This document shows, piece after piece, positions 12,221-23,664 of a DNA stretch of 64,000 nt (position 1 is its first letter; each line of letters opens with the position of its first letter). The stretch covers positions 1 to 64,000 of the forward strand of contig FN649729.1 of assembly GCA_000310025.1 (NCBI GenBank). The letters run 5' to 3'. The notes beneath the pieces are model-generated. The model worked only from the letters and a program-made list of their open reading frames with translations, was not told the origin of the DNA and did no database searches. The DNA is from Ectocarpus siliculosus. Lineage: Eukaryota > Sar > Phaeophyceae > Ectocarpales > Ectocarpaceae. The translations under genes and the position numbers were made by a program.

Positions 12221-15200
12221 ATGGCAACGGTGCCGAGTTTCCAGCCAGATGCCCTCCACGCGCCAGGACTCGAGCAGTTGTACGACCTCTGCGCGCCGAA
12301 GAGTGGCAACGGCGGTGAGCGGGTCATGGACCTGACCCGCCTGGGCGTGCTACCGCACGGACGGCAGCTGGAAACAGCTTCCCTAGACGACCTGTGCAGG
12401 ATCTTCGGCGCTTTGGTCGATGCCGGCTCTGCCAGCGACAAGCCCGGCATGATGGCGGTCGGCCTTCCCGCGCGTGGGAACGCCGACTCCGTGGCCGTCG
12501 GCGACGCCCGCATGAAGGCGGCCCTAGCCCAGGCACTCCTCCAGTACCTGTGGCGCTGCGACCACCACGGCGGTCTCCGGCTGTCGGCGACCGCGGTTCT
12601 TCTTCCGGCTCCTCCCACCTTGGCGACCGCACCTTCAGCAGCAGGAGGAGCACCCTCTTCCGCCCCTTCAGCAAGGGCCAGCAGCACACCCTCTTCCCCT
12701 TCCTCTGCAACCACGTCTGCTGCGGCGGCGGCGGCTGCCTCGCCGTCTCCCCCCGCCACTACCGCGGGCGAGGCTACCGCGGGCAAGCGCCTCCGGTCGG
12801 AGATCTCTGGAGCCGTGGCGGACCTGGAGGAGGAGAGTGTGGCCGGGGATCGCGAGCCTTGAGTGAAGAAGAAGTCGCTCGTGTACACCACAATTTCCAG
12901 CAAGGTGAGTCGTGTAGACATTGTATTGTTCTTGCTCGTTTTCGGCCGGCCCACGTCCCACAGCAGTCGTCGTCTCTCCCCGTCCCTCATGGATTTCTGC
13001 ACTGCAGCATTCGTTCGTCGTGCTCTCTCTCAGCATTCCCTGCCGTCATTTTCTCCGGCGCAGGCCATAGCTGACGGCCCGTGGGTTTCATCACGCGGTG
13101 CTCACAATATGAGTGGATTTTATTTTCGGGAACGCCCGCTCAACATTTATTTGTTCGTTTTCAACATCCTCTTTTTCTTCGCCTCACGGCGCCCGCCTCT
13201 TGCCGGTGTGCTCTTACTTAGGAGATACTGCTGTGTAGCCGTACGTAGGGGCGTGGGTCGCCATCTAGTTTCTGTCTCTATGGTAGGTTTTATGACAGGT
13301 GGTCATGCGCGCGTGTCTTTCTTTTCGGGCGATCCGTGAGCGGCGTCACACGCTCGGATTTGTATAATTGCTTGTTCGTCGCGCACTTGCACCCGTCACC
13401 TCTACAACCTACTTGAAACTTACACCCACAACATTTATTGGGTGAGGGCATGCCGCTTCCGCGCGCTAGCCCCTTTTCGTTTCTCTTCTCCCCTGCTATA
13501 CACCACGTTTCATTTTCGTTTGTGAGGGATTCTTTCGGTTGCTCTCTCCGTGGCATCCCTTTCTGTCAACATGTCGACTTTGGCAGAACAATGTATATTA
13601 TATATTAATATATATATATTGTTCTTCAAAAGCCTATGTATATATTGTTCTTCAAAAAGCCGACATCTCTCTCTATATATAAATATATTTCTCCTTGTGC
13701 GGGTCCGTTCGGAGGCAGTTTCAGGTACCGCCTCTCGCCACCTGCTGGGCCCGCAGGGCGAAGAACACGGGATGTGCCACTTTGTTTTAGAAAGCGCTAC
13801 GGACGCCGCATGGCAGCCATCCTGTTTGAAAAATGTTTCCACTGTCGCAGGTCCGGCGTTTTCTTTCCCTCACCGTTTTTTTCACCTCGATTTGGTTGTC
13901 TCGGCCCGTTTTTTCCTAAGCGTTTCTCCGCTATCTCAGCTACCCATCTCTCAGGGTTTTTCTCCCTCTCACCGTTTTTCAGCTCGGTTTTCTCAAGCGT
14001 TTCTCCGCTTCAGTTCGGTTTTCTCAAGCGATTCTCCGCTATCTCAGCTACCCATCTCTCGGGTTTTTTCTCCCTCTCACCGTTTTTCAGCTCGGTTTTC
14101 TCAAGCGTTTCTCCGCTATCTCAGCTACCCATCTCTCAGGGTTTTTTCTTTCCTTCGCCGTTTTTCAGCTCGGTTTCTCAAGCGATTCTCCGCTATCTCA
14201 GCTACCCATCTCTCGGGTTTTTTCTCCCTCTCACCGTTTTTCAGCTCGGTTTCTCAAGCGTTTCTCCGCTATCTCAGCTACCCGTCTCTCGGGGTTTTTT
14301 CTTTCTTTTACCGTATCTCAGCTCGGTGTTCTCAAGCGATTCTCCGCTATCTCAGCTACCCATTTCTCGGGTTTTGTCTTTCTTTTACCGTTTTTCAGCT
14401 CGGCTTTCTCAAGCGTTTCTCCGCTATCTCAGCTACCCTTCTCTCGGGGTTTTTCTTTCTTTCACCGTTTCTCAACTCGGTTTCTCTCAAGCGTTTCTCC
14501 GCTATCTCCGCTACCCTCTCTCAGATTTTTTCTTTCTTTCGCCGTTTTTCAACTCGGTTTCTCTCCAGTCTCCACTGTTTCACATTTTCCACTCGGTTTC
14601 TCAAGCGTTCTCTCCGCCATTTTCTGACGTTTCTCCGCTATCTCCGATTTTCAGCTCGGTTTCTTTTCTCAAGCGTTTTCTCCGCTATCTCAGATGTTTC
14701 AAGTGGGTTTTCTCAACCGTTTCTCCGTTGTGTCAGCTATCCCTCTCTCAGGGTTGTTTCTTTCACCGTTTTCAGCTCGGTTTTATCCGGCGTTTTTCTT
14801 CGCGTGTCTGGTTCCGATGTGCTTTACCCGTCTCTCCGGGTATCTCTTCTCGCCGTCTCTTTCCACTCGGTTTTCTCAAGCGTTTCTCTGCTATCTCGCC
14901 CTTTCCGCGGCTTTCTTTTTTCGCAATTCTTCCCTTTCAGTTCGCAGCCCTGTGGACGGGTTTGCTTACCAGTGTAAGCGGGCTCACGACTTTCGACGCC
15001 TCCGTCAAGCACCAGCGGGTGCTCGAGATCATAACCAAGGTCCAGGAGCTAGCTAGGCTAGCGGCTATGGACCCCGAGCTGACGGACGAACGCACGTTTG
15101 TCGACACGCTCGCCGTGGGCATTGATGCGGCGATGCAATGCGGCCGCCCGGATGCGGCCGCGGTATGGGTACCTGACAAACTCATGTCCCAAACCGAGGA

Positions 15201-15615
15201 GGGTAGGAAAACAGATCGTGGCCAGGTGGTGAAAGAGTTGTCGGCCATCACCAAGTTCCTGGGGGGACCCAAGCATTCCCCAGCTCCGGCCGGACCTTGG
15301 GGCCCACCCCCCATGCAGCCCATGGCCCTTACCCCGCATTTTGGGGGATATAGCCCTTACGGAATGCAGCCACAGGGGGGGCAACCAGGCCACTATACCC
15401 CGAGCCGGGGACCCGGGGGGCGACACCGGGCCTCTGGCGGCCGCAGTAGCCGAGGGGGTGGCAGCGGGTTTAGCAGAAAGACCGCTTTGTGCAACACTTG
15501 CCGCCGTGCCGGCAAGACCGGGGCAGATATCGAACACTCGTTCCGTGTCTGCCCCTTTGTCCAATGCCATAAGTGCCATGGTCGGGGACACGTAAGTCAG
15601 AATTGCCCCAACTAA
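12221..15615 (+). mobile_element. Gag-like region of the DIRS-like element
   Basis: The left part (from the ATG at 12221) encodes an Ala/Ser/Pro-rich protein region. The right part (about 14941-15615) encodes a helical stretch, then a Gly/Pro/Arg-rich segment. It ends in a Cys-rich region with a CX2CX4HX4C zinc knuckle (CHKCHGRGHVSQNC), typical of nucleocapsid proteins. The two parts are separated by the pyrimidine-rich tandem array, which has the composition of an intron. Confidence 0.65.
13855..14945 (+). repeat. Pyrimidine-rich tandem array inside the DIRS-like element
   Basis: About a dozen imperfect copies of a unit near 77-80 bp, later ones shorter and more diverged. The common core is CTCCGCTATCTCAGCTACCC. 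It is followed by a T-rich run and CCGTTTTTCAGCTCGG. Each unit carries a polypyrimidine tract ending in CAG, like a 3' splice site. Long frames read through it only because the strand is so poor in purines. I do not regard them as protein. Confidence 0.85.
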
Positions 15616-16251
15616 ATAGTTAGTGATTAGCTAAGCGGTACGCGTTTTCTCGTCTGTTGGTTTTCCGGTTCTCGTCGTTCGGGGGGCATCTGGATGTTCA
15701 GCGACACGGGACATGTTTCTCTCGTTTCTGTGAAGTTTTTCGCGTTCAGTTGGTTTTCGGCCGTTTTTCGGTTTTTCGCCTCGGAGTTTCCGTCATCGGT
15801 GAAAGTTCGTTATCTATTGGTTCAATCCACATTTCTTTCTTTCGGCTCGAGGTTCATAAGGGTTTTCTCAGCCCGATATGATAGCCTTTCCCTTTCAAAT
15901 GCACGCTCCCACCCACGCATCATGCGCGTCGGAGGACGCGTCGCCCGACCACGTATTTCCGGTCCGATGGGCACCATGTGGACTCACCAATTTCGCCGTC
16001 CTGACTGATATACTCTGTAACGATTCTCACATTTCCTCACGTGATCCCACACTACCTCCTGAAATTACTGGTCATATACATCTTTCTCGAGCACTCTCCC
16101 ACGCCTCTGCACCTTTCCCTTTCTTGGTTTGGACTTTGGTCGGCGGTTGACGCGCGGATCGATTCATGTAGATTTACCCAAAAACAATGAAATCATCCTT
16201 AAAACTAGGTGAACGAAAATTTCCACTTTGCTTGCTACTCTCCCCTAGCAT

Positions 16252-18645
16252 ATGCGACATAAGTCACACACGTGCGGCCAACAACATACGTTGGTTATGG
16301 CGAAACAAGCCCAGTTTTCCGACATTAGAGATTTTCTTCTACACATTTCATGCGTGTCACAGGTCGGATCGGGAGCAGACTTGTTCCTCGCCGAGAGAGC
16401 CGCACGTACCGCACACATTCGCACACAGTTAGTGTGCGGGGACCTGATCAGTGCATCAGCGAAACAGTCAACCGTCGACCTCTCTAATATTCGGCGCCTT
16501 CGACAATCTCACCGCCTACCAGACCAAGCTAGGATGTGGGTGACGGACGATTTCGTTCCGGCTCACTTGCAAACAGCGACTGAGTTCTGGCGGGACGAAA
16601 TTTTACAGGATACTCCCGTTGGAGATCGCAATACCCTCTTGGGGTGGGTCAAAGGGGTCAACGTTCACGACTTCGTAGACACAAAGGCAACAGGCATTTT
16701 TCACGGTGCATCGTACAACGGCGCTGACCTTACGTCAATACATCTGCCGAACCACGTTCCCGACGAACATGTATCATGGGTCACGAGCGAAGTCGCTAAG
16801 CTCGCAGCGACAGGTTGCGTTGCGAGGTGGAAGGACGTCGCCGACGTTAGCGTATACGCCAAACCGCAAATGGTGCTCCCGTTGGGTGTGGAGCCCACGA
16901 AACCCAGGTTGATATGAGACGCACGGTGGCTTAATCTCATGTGCCGCCACCACCCTTTCAGTATGGATGGCGTAGGCAAGGTGGCTCAGTGCGCATGGCC
17001 CGGAGCTCATCAAGTCACTATTGATCATAAGGCTGGATACCACCACGTTGCCCTAGATAAGGGTTCTTGGCAATATTTTGGCTTCGAGTGGGAAGGCGAG
17101 CTGTACGTGTTTACCGTGCTTGCTTTCGGGTGGTGTTCAGCCCCGTTCATGTACGCTTCTCTTTCAGAGGCAGTCGCTCGATACCTGCGAGCAAGAGACA
17201 TCCCCGTGCTTACATGGATAGACGATTTCTATTTGACCAATTTTCGATCCACCCGCACGCTCAGCTATGACGAGCAGCTCAAAGCAGCTCAGACGACCGC
17301 GTATGTCGCACTAGAAGTTCTCTATAGCGCAGGATACTTCATTTCGCTGAAGAAGTGTGAGCTCATCCCTACGACGAGCTTGGTTTTCCTGGGGATTATC
17401 TGTGACTCCGATAACGGGCGTTTCGAGGTCCCAGAGGACAAACTCGCCAAGCTCGAGGCGATTCTAGTCGACGCTATTGCGTCGGAGTCCATCACCTTTC
17501 AGATGTTAGAGAAGCTCGCAGGCAAGTGCACTAGTCTATCGGTAGCGGTTCCGGTGGCGGTTCTTTACAAGCACCATATGTACAAGAGCATCGCAGTTTT
17601 TCAGCGACGCGGCGGTCGCAAGCCTAGCATGACGATACCAGTCCCAAAGAACGGCGGTCTTATGTTCGAGTTGAAACGCTGGTTGGAAGTTCGTGAGCAT
17701 TTCAACGGGGGGTCGTGGTACCGTGCCGAGCATAAGCAATTAGCTCTTACCGGGGCATCGGATGCCTCCTCGGGAGGATGGGGGGGACTCATTAGGAGTC
17801 CAGGCCAACCCATTTTCAAAGCAGGCGGAGATTTCCCGCTACACGTGGCGCAGCAACATATCAACGTGCAAGAAGGGTACGCTCTCCAGCAGACTCTGCG
17901 TCTGTTCTCAGATAGCCAACCTTCTCAGTTGGCCGGGTCCACGCTCATTTCCAAGGTGGATAGCAAAGTCTTACACGACGCCTTTAAGAAAGGGCGGTCT
18001 TCCAACACCCTCATGCATGAGATTATTACTGATCTGTTCTGGTTGCAAGTGCGACGCGATTTCACGCTGAAATTGAAGTGGGTGAGCTCCGAGGCAAACG
18101 CTGAGGCTGATGGTATTTCTAGACCAGGATCGGACGATTTTGTGAGACTGGACGAGCGGATGTTCGGCGACCTATGCGCGTGGGCGGGTGAGCAGGTGAC
18201 CATGGATTTAACGGCCACACCTGCCTCGGTTCACAAGCGCTGGGTAGATGGGCGCTGCACTAGTGAGGATCTGCCATTTTACTCCAGATACCATACGCAA
18301 GGGTGTGCCGGGGTTGACGTGCTTACGCAAAATGTTCGGTTCATGCCTGGTTCAACGACGGAGGAGTGTTTCGGTTTCTGTTTCCCTCCGACGAGCATGG
18401 TAGGAGTGTTTCTTCAGCACTTGGAGGAGTGTCACGCAAAGGCGCTTGTGATCGTCCCAGATCGGAAGCAGTACTGGTTTCCACGGATAGCGGACGCGAC
18501 TACGCGATCACGGACGTTGTCGATCGGTAACGGGGATGAGTCACCCTTTTTCCGGGTACACCACCAGAAAGGGTCCGAGCGTTTTCGTTTCAAACGGTCA
18601 GGAATGCTAGCTGTGGTAGTGGATTTCACCCGGAATGCTAAGTGA
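16252..18645 (+). mobile_element. Reverse transcriptase / RNase H region of the DIRS-like element
   Basis: RT motifs include DHKAGYHHV, FGFEWEGELYVFTVLAFGWC, and the catalytic WIDDFYL (the xxDD box). RNase H follows with TGASDASSGGWGG, the QEGYALQQTL stretch and KVDSK. The C-terminal extension after RNase H (FYSRYHTQGC and the following VIVPDRKQYWFP) is the type seen in DIRS-like RTs. The order RT-RNase H-YR fits the family. Confidence 0.88.
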
Positions 18646-18736
18646 TGAAGAGTTTGTTCGGCTCGTTCTCAACGTGTCTCCTGTTCATGTTCGGTGGTTT
18701 GTGGGACAACGCATTCTTTACTAGGATCTCCAGACT

Positions 18737-20207
18737 GTGTTCACAGCCCTTGGCCTCATCGTGAGCATCTTAGGGGCGATAACTCCCAAGCGAGATCGTA
18801 TCGGCGAGGCGAAGCTTCCTCCTCCGCCGCTCGTGAAAGTGTCAGCGTCGCGGGCACGGGTCTTATGCCCGGAGTGCCACAGTGAAAACGATTATTCGTT
18901 TCGGTTCTGTCAATGGTGCGGGTACTCAATAGCCGAGCACCAACCTCGGACAACACCTCCTCTTCAAGTGGACGAAGAGGCTATTTCAAGGCGATACCAA
19001 CAATTTCTAAATGCATGGGCGGAAAAAGCTTCCGCGCGCAGTCGGTCGGCCACATGGGCTTTGTTCAGCAACTTCCTGGCATCTCAGGAACGGGTCTGTT
19101 TCTATTGAAAATGCGCAACCAAAGGATGTGGTAGAGTTCCTGTGCTGGTTAGACTCCTGCGGTTCAAGACGACGTACAATCGTGCATGCTAAACACTGCG
19201 AAGCCGTGGGCACCAAAGATCTTACAGCTTGTTCAACAGACAAGGGAGAATGTAGCCTTAGATACGCCTTTGACTCTCTCCGAACAAATCATGTCTCCAA
19301 GTTATCCATGGTGTTCGAGAAGGAAATGGGAGTGGTGACACCGTGGAGCAAGACCATGCGGGTTGGTAACCCGGTGAAGAGCGAGCTAGTTGCGCAATAT
19401 ATGGCGTTCACCACAAGTGAGCAAAAGCAGGCGGGAGTATTGGTGAAACAAGCACCGGTCATTCTTCGAAGCCATCTGGAGAAGATTATTTTTCCAATGC
19501 AGATCAGGCTTCAATACGCCTCATCCGACGTCGAACGGGTTACGTTGGCTAGGGACATTGCGTTCTTTTCGGTGGCTTTTAGCACACCCAAGAGAGGAGT
19601 GGAGCTCACAAATATCCTCATCCAACGTATTTTGCGACTCCCAAATAGAAGCGGTCTCATGTGCAATTTTCAGTGGGGAAAAACCCAACGGGATGGAGCG
19701 GATCATATCCTGACCGTACCGTATGATGAGGAATACGTGGCAATCTGCCCAGTTCGAGCGGTAGAGAGGTTTATAGCCGTGGGGAAGCAGGTCGGATGGG
19801 ACACAACTTCAGGTTACCTTTTCCCAGACATTTCGGAGTCTATGCAAGGTGAAGCGCAGAGAGGCAAGTTGCCGGTGGCTACTAGCAGGATGTCTGAAGC
19901 ACTAAAGAGATACGCCGCGGCAGTAGGAGAGACCCAAGGGTTCTCTCTACACTCCTTTAGGTCAGGAGGGGCGGTTTCCAGAGCCCTCGCAGGAGATTCT
20001 CTATCGACAATCATGCAGAAGGCGTATTGGAAAAGTCCAAAGACTGCTTGGCGATACATGCGACTCATGGAAGTAGTGGCTCCAGGATCCGAGGGTACCG
20101 CCATGGTCGAGGGAGTTTCAGCGGAACAATACAGGCAGTTGAATGAGTTCGGTTTGAGTGAACAGAGCCGATCGTTGTCAGCGTTTAGCAATAAGCCTTT
20201 GCTATAG
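18737..20207 (+). mobile_element. Tyrosine recombinase region of the DIRS-like element
   Basis: The C-terminal half has the tyrosine recombinase signature: HSFRSGG (HxxR), then YWKSPKTAWRYM with the candidate nucleophilic Tyr. It is thought to integrate a circular DNA copy. The upstream part encodes a small zinc ribbon with two CxxC pairs (LCPECHSEN and FCQWCGYS) ahead of the DNA-binding N-terminal domain. Confidence 0.82.
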
Positions 20208-20417
20208 GTGGTCTCGTTTGTTAATTTAAATGGTCTTATTTCAGCCATGGTCTCTCAATGCCTCCACATTCATCTGTTTTCTATCAGTAAAGTATGGGAT
20301 GAGAAACTCATCTCGTTCGAGTGAGTTTCCTAAGTGAGGGAGAGAAGTGGATACACCGACCGCGGGAGGTGATGCCACTGTTTGCATCCCATACTATCTG
20401 AGGAGAAGAACTGACTC

Positions 20418-20686
20418 GAAAATACTGATGGATTCTCAAAACAGGAAATGAAGAAAGAGGCACGATTTAAGAATTCTCCAGACGTAAAGATCCAGAACAA
20501 AGGAGGAGGAAGAACACACTCTCACTTCCTTTTGTCAAACCTGTGCAAGACAGGAAAACAGAGGAAAGGAGAGTCGTCTCCTTTTTGAGACACCACCCGC
20601 CCACCCAACGATTATTGGAATCTTTCTCGAATTTCTCTATTTTCTATTTTCAGTCAATTTTTCTCCGGAAAATACTGATGGATTCT
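20418..20686 (+). repeat. Right-end B1-A2-B2 repeats of the DIRS-like element
   Basis: GAAAATACTGATGGATTCT occurs at 20418-20436 and again at 20668-20686. Between them lies the second copy of the long left repeat (20430-20591). This interleaving allows a circular intermediate to be copied in the DIRS/PAT mechanism. Confidence 0.8.
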
Positions 20687-21307
20687 TTCCCAGCGTGCGG
20701 AAGAGCGCGTTCTGGGTGTGGTCTTCTTTTCATTCGGGTGTGACGTGCACACTACATGTATGGATGTAAACGAAAAAAACAGATCAACGAGGTGATTCGT
20801 GAAAGTATAGAGTCCCTCGCCCAAATAAGTGCATGCGCATGGATGGGCGTAGTGAGATATGCCGGTCGAAGATTGACGTTTTTTCGGGTGCGAGTGAGGT
20901 CGCCTCTAATATTCGTTTGCTCATTTTTTGCTTCAAACTGTCCAGTCTATAGTTACTACCTCGCATAGCGTATTGAAGCGAGCGGAGGGTCCTAGACTAA
21001 TCTGTCGTTGACTTGCGGACCCATCTTCGGGTCCATTTTGTTTTTCGTATAACGTTTTTGGGTGAGTTAGCCTATGACCACGGCGGGAATCGACCGCTTC
21101 AAGTTATTCAGTTTCAGACTATCATACATAATAGTACGAACAGACGAAGAAGGTACAAGAAGGTACTGGGTAGAGAGAACAACAGAACGAACGGTTTTTG
21201 TAATTAACTGTGAAGACAACAACAACGGCGGCACTGCTGGGTTCGTCCATGGATAGTTTTTGCAGCACCTTTTTTTTTCAACTATTTGCGTATAAAACGA
21301 CTTCTTC

Positions 21308-21335
21308 ATGGATGGATGGATGGATGGATGGATGG
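21308..21335. repeat. (ATGG)n microsatellite
   Basis: Six to seven perfect ATGG units. Confidence 0.95.
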
Positions 21336-21924
21336 GTAATGAGAGGTTTCATTTCAACTACTACAGTAACTTACTGGAGTATGGAGGGTGCTCGTTGTTC
21401 TTATGCATGGATGGCATGTACCAGCATAGCATAATATATCGCATCATCAATATTAACAGCTAATAATGTTAGTCCACGACGACGAGGATGTCAAACGATA
21501 GGATTGTGTCGCAAAGCTATCGGTGCCAACGCCGCCCGGCCACGTTTTCTGCTGTGGAGTAATGGTGCTTTGAAAATTTCACATTGTTCTGGGTGTGTGA
21601 TATCTCATGTCATCTACTCCGTGTATAGAACTCTTTGTCGTGCTCGGTGGGCGAGCGTGTCGCGGTGTGCGCCCTCGACTTTATGAACGGCTAAAAAACG
21701 GGAAAGCTTCAGACAGGCAACGCGACGATACTCGTCGAGTTGCTATCACAATCAAATGACCCGAAACGCCGGGCCGGGTGGGTGGCACTGCGCGAAATGG
21801 TTGGTTTGATACCAAGAATCACGATCAGGAAAAATTGTTGGTTTCATCGTGAGGTGATCGAAAGGAACGAACAATGAGTGAAGCGGTCTGAAACAAGGCA
21901 TGCTGGCTTGATACTGAGGTTGGA

Positions 21925-22165
21925 AGGAACTGATAGTGTGAATCAGTGTTCGTGCATGCACCAAGGCGTGTCATACTCGGTATATACCCTGACGGATGCT
22001 TTGATACTTTCTGAAAAAGGAACTGATACTGTTGAGTACCAAGCCGCGTTCGTAACGACGCAAGTGAGGCTTGGAGGAACTGAATAGGAATATATCAAGC
22101 CGTGTGAGTGTAGAGGCATGCATGTGGTACTCGGTAGCAACCCTGACGGATGGTTTGAAAAGAGC
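21925..22165. repeat. Imperfect ~165 bp tandem repeat
   Basis: Two degenerate copies share GGAACTGATA-like starts and GGTACTCGGTA-like centres. Both continue into CCCTGACGGATG followed by TTTGA. Confidence 0.6.
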
Positions 22166-22832
22166 AAGGCGAGTCTAACGCGCCCGCCATATTTCTTACA
22201 CACCCACCCGGCGCACGTCGGGCAGAGAGAAAGTACCGACCCAACGAAATGATACCGACGGAGGATCTCTTCAACTGCTTTGCAGTGACAAGGACGTTTT
22301 GTAATGATGATGTAGTTTCAACCGCCCGGCACGTACTTTTGGTGCATAGACTAATCTCTGTACAATAAAGTAGACGTTGTGCTTGCTAAGGTGTTGTTTC
22401 TAGCCAAATATTCTTGTTCGACTCTCTGTTCTCCGGCCGTCGCAGCATTTGATTAATTGATTGTGTGTCTCCGCTCTTCGACAAAATAAGCACCACTTCT
22501 CGCACAATTTGTTCCTCTCATCTCAAAACTCAACCCGCTCACACTCAACATCGCAGTACAGCCTACGAGCGCAAGGGGCGACCGCGGAGCCGTACGCCGC
22601 GCAGCGCCCTTCCACATAGTACGTCCGGGTTTCCGCCTTAATCGTCTGCGCCCTTGTGAATTCCAACGATACTTTGGGACCAAAACCAACTAGACTTTGG
22701 GACTAAAGATAATGAATAATATATGATTAGCCTAACTAATCGGACATTCTCACCTCTCCCTATCGACGGTGATTTGTTACTGTGTCGCTCCTCCACGCTT
22801 GTGCCACTGCTGCCCTACGTTATAGGCTGCCG

Positions 22833-23664
22833 AGTCAATCAAGCCGCTGTCAACACGGGCAGGGTAGGTGGAGAATTTTTTCTGGGGTTGGGCTGGCTCA
22901 GCGCGGGGGTGGTGTGTGTGGAAGTTGTATGCGTGCTTGTAGTCACACTCGCTCTACTTGTGGCAAGAAACTGCAACAACGCGGGACAACAATAGATCAA
23001 CAACGACCCGAAGTCAGCTGCTGTAAATAGTGCAGCCGGATGGGTTAACCAATAGTCTAGTCAATCAAGCCGCTGTCAACACGGGCAGGGTAGGTGGAGA
23101 ATTTTCACACGTCGGATAGAAGATGATCTCTGTGGTCTGTAGATCAAGCGTTGGAAGGTATCATAGATGATCATCTGTAGAGTTAGATCTAGAGCACGCA
23201 GGTAGGTATCATCGATGATCTATGGTTTATAGATCAAGAGCGGCAGATATGCATGTTCGGATCAATCTGTATATATCTACAGATAAAGAGTCGGAAATAC
23301 CACAGATGATCTATGGATTTTTAGGTCAAGAGCGGCAGATATGTTCGGGTCAATCTGTGTATAGATCAAGAAAAAAAACATGTACAGATCGATCTGTCTG
23401 TAGCTGTAGATTTTGGTGATCTGCGACCGAAATGATCTATGGCGATCTATGGCGATCTGATCTGCCCTAGACTATGCGTGGAATTTTTTCTGGGGTTGGG
23501 CTGGCTCAGCGCGGGGGTGGTGTGTGTGGAAGTTGCATGCGTGCTTGTAGTCACACTCGCTCTACTAGTGGCACGAAACTGCAAAAACATGGGACAACAA
23601 TTGATCGACAACGACCCGAAGTCAGTTGCTGATGTGGTGCAGCCGGATGGGTTAACCAATATTT
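22833..23664. repeat. Tandem duplication with a GATC-rich insertion in copy 2
   Basis: Copy 1 spans 22833-23058 and copy 2 spans 23059-23664. Both start AGTCAATCAAGCCGCTGTCA and both end near GATGGGTTAACCAATA. Copy 2 is interrupted at the GGAGAATTTT point by about 375 bp (23104-23477) that is absent from copy 1. Identity between copies is high, so the duplication is fairly recent. Confidence 0.85.
23104..23477. repeat. GATC-rich satellite-like insertion
   Basis: Built of degenerate units rich in GATCTATGG, AGATCAAG, AGCGGCAGATAT and GGTCAATCTGT. The best-conserved pair of units is about 90-95 bp apart. It interrupts one copy of a tandem duplication. Flanking GTGGA(G)AATTTT on both sides could be a target duplication. 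Confidence 0.65.

Larger units (their letters stand above)
11931..20686 (+). mobile_element. DIRS/PAT-like tyrosine-recombinase retroelement
   Basis: An 8.8 kb element carries, in order, a gag-type region with a zinc knuckle, a reverse transcriptase plus RNase H region, and a tyrosine recombinase. It has split direct repeats instead of LTRs. A repeat of about 160 bp at 11931-12089 recurs at 20430-20591. A 19 bp repeat at 20418-20436 recurs at 20668-20686, giving the A1 ... B1-A2-B2 arrangement of PAT/DIRS elements. It looks almost whole, with about one break in its coding regions. The two long repeats are nearly identical, which suggests a young insertion. No target-site duplication is expected for a recombinase-integrated element, and none was seen. 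Confidence 0.88.
20690..22830. other. Intergenic, no gene recognised
   Basis: Contains a (ATGG)n microsatellite at 21308-21335 and an imperfect tandem repeat at 21925-22165. No coding or RNA gene is supported. Confidence 0.5.

Noticed and set aside
11968-13036. Minus-strand frames up to 344 codons
   Set aside because: They are shadows of the GC-rich gag-like region on the opposite strand and have no motif.
13550-15000. Long plus-strand open frames rich in Phe, Ser and Leu
   Set aside because: They arise from the pyrimidine-rich tandem array; the repeat period and purine poverty explain the lack of stops.
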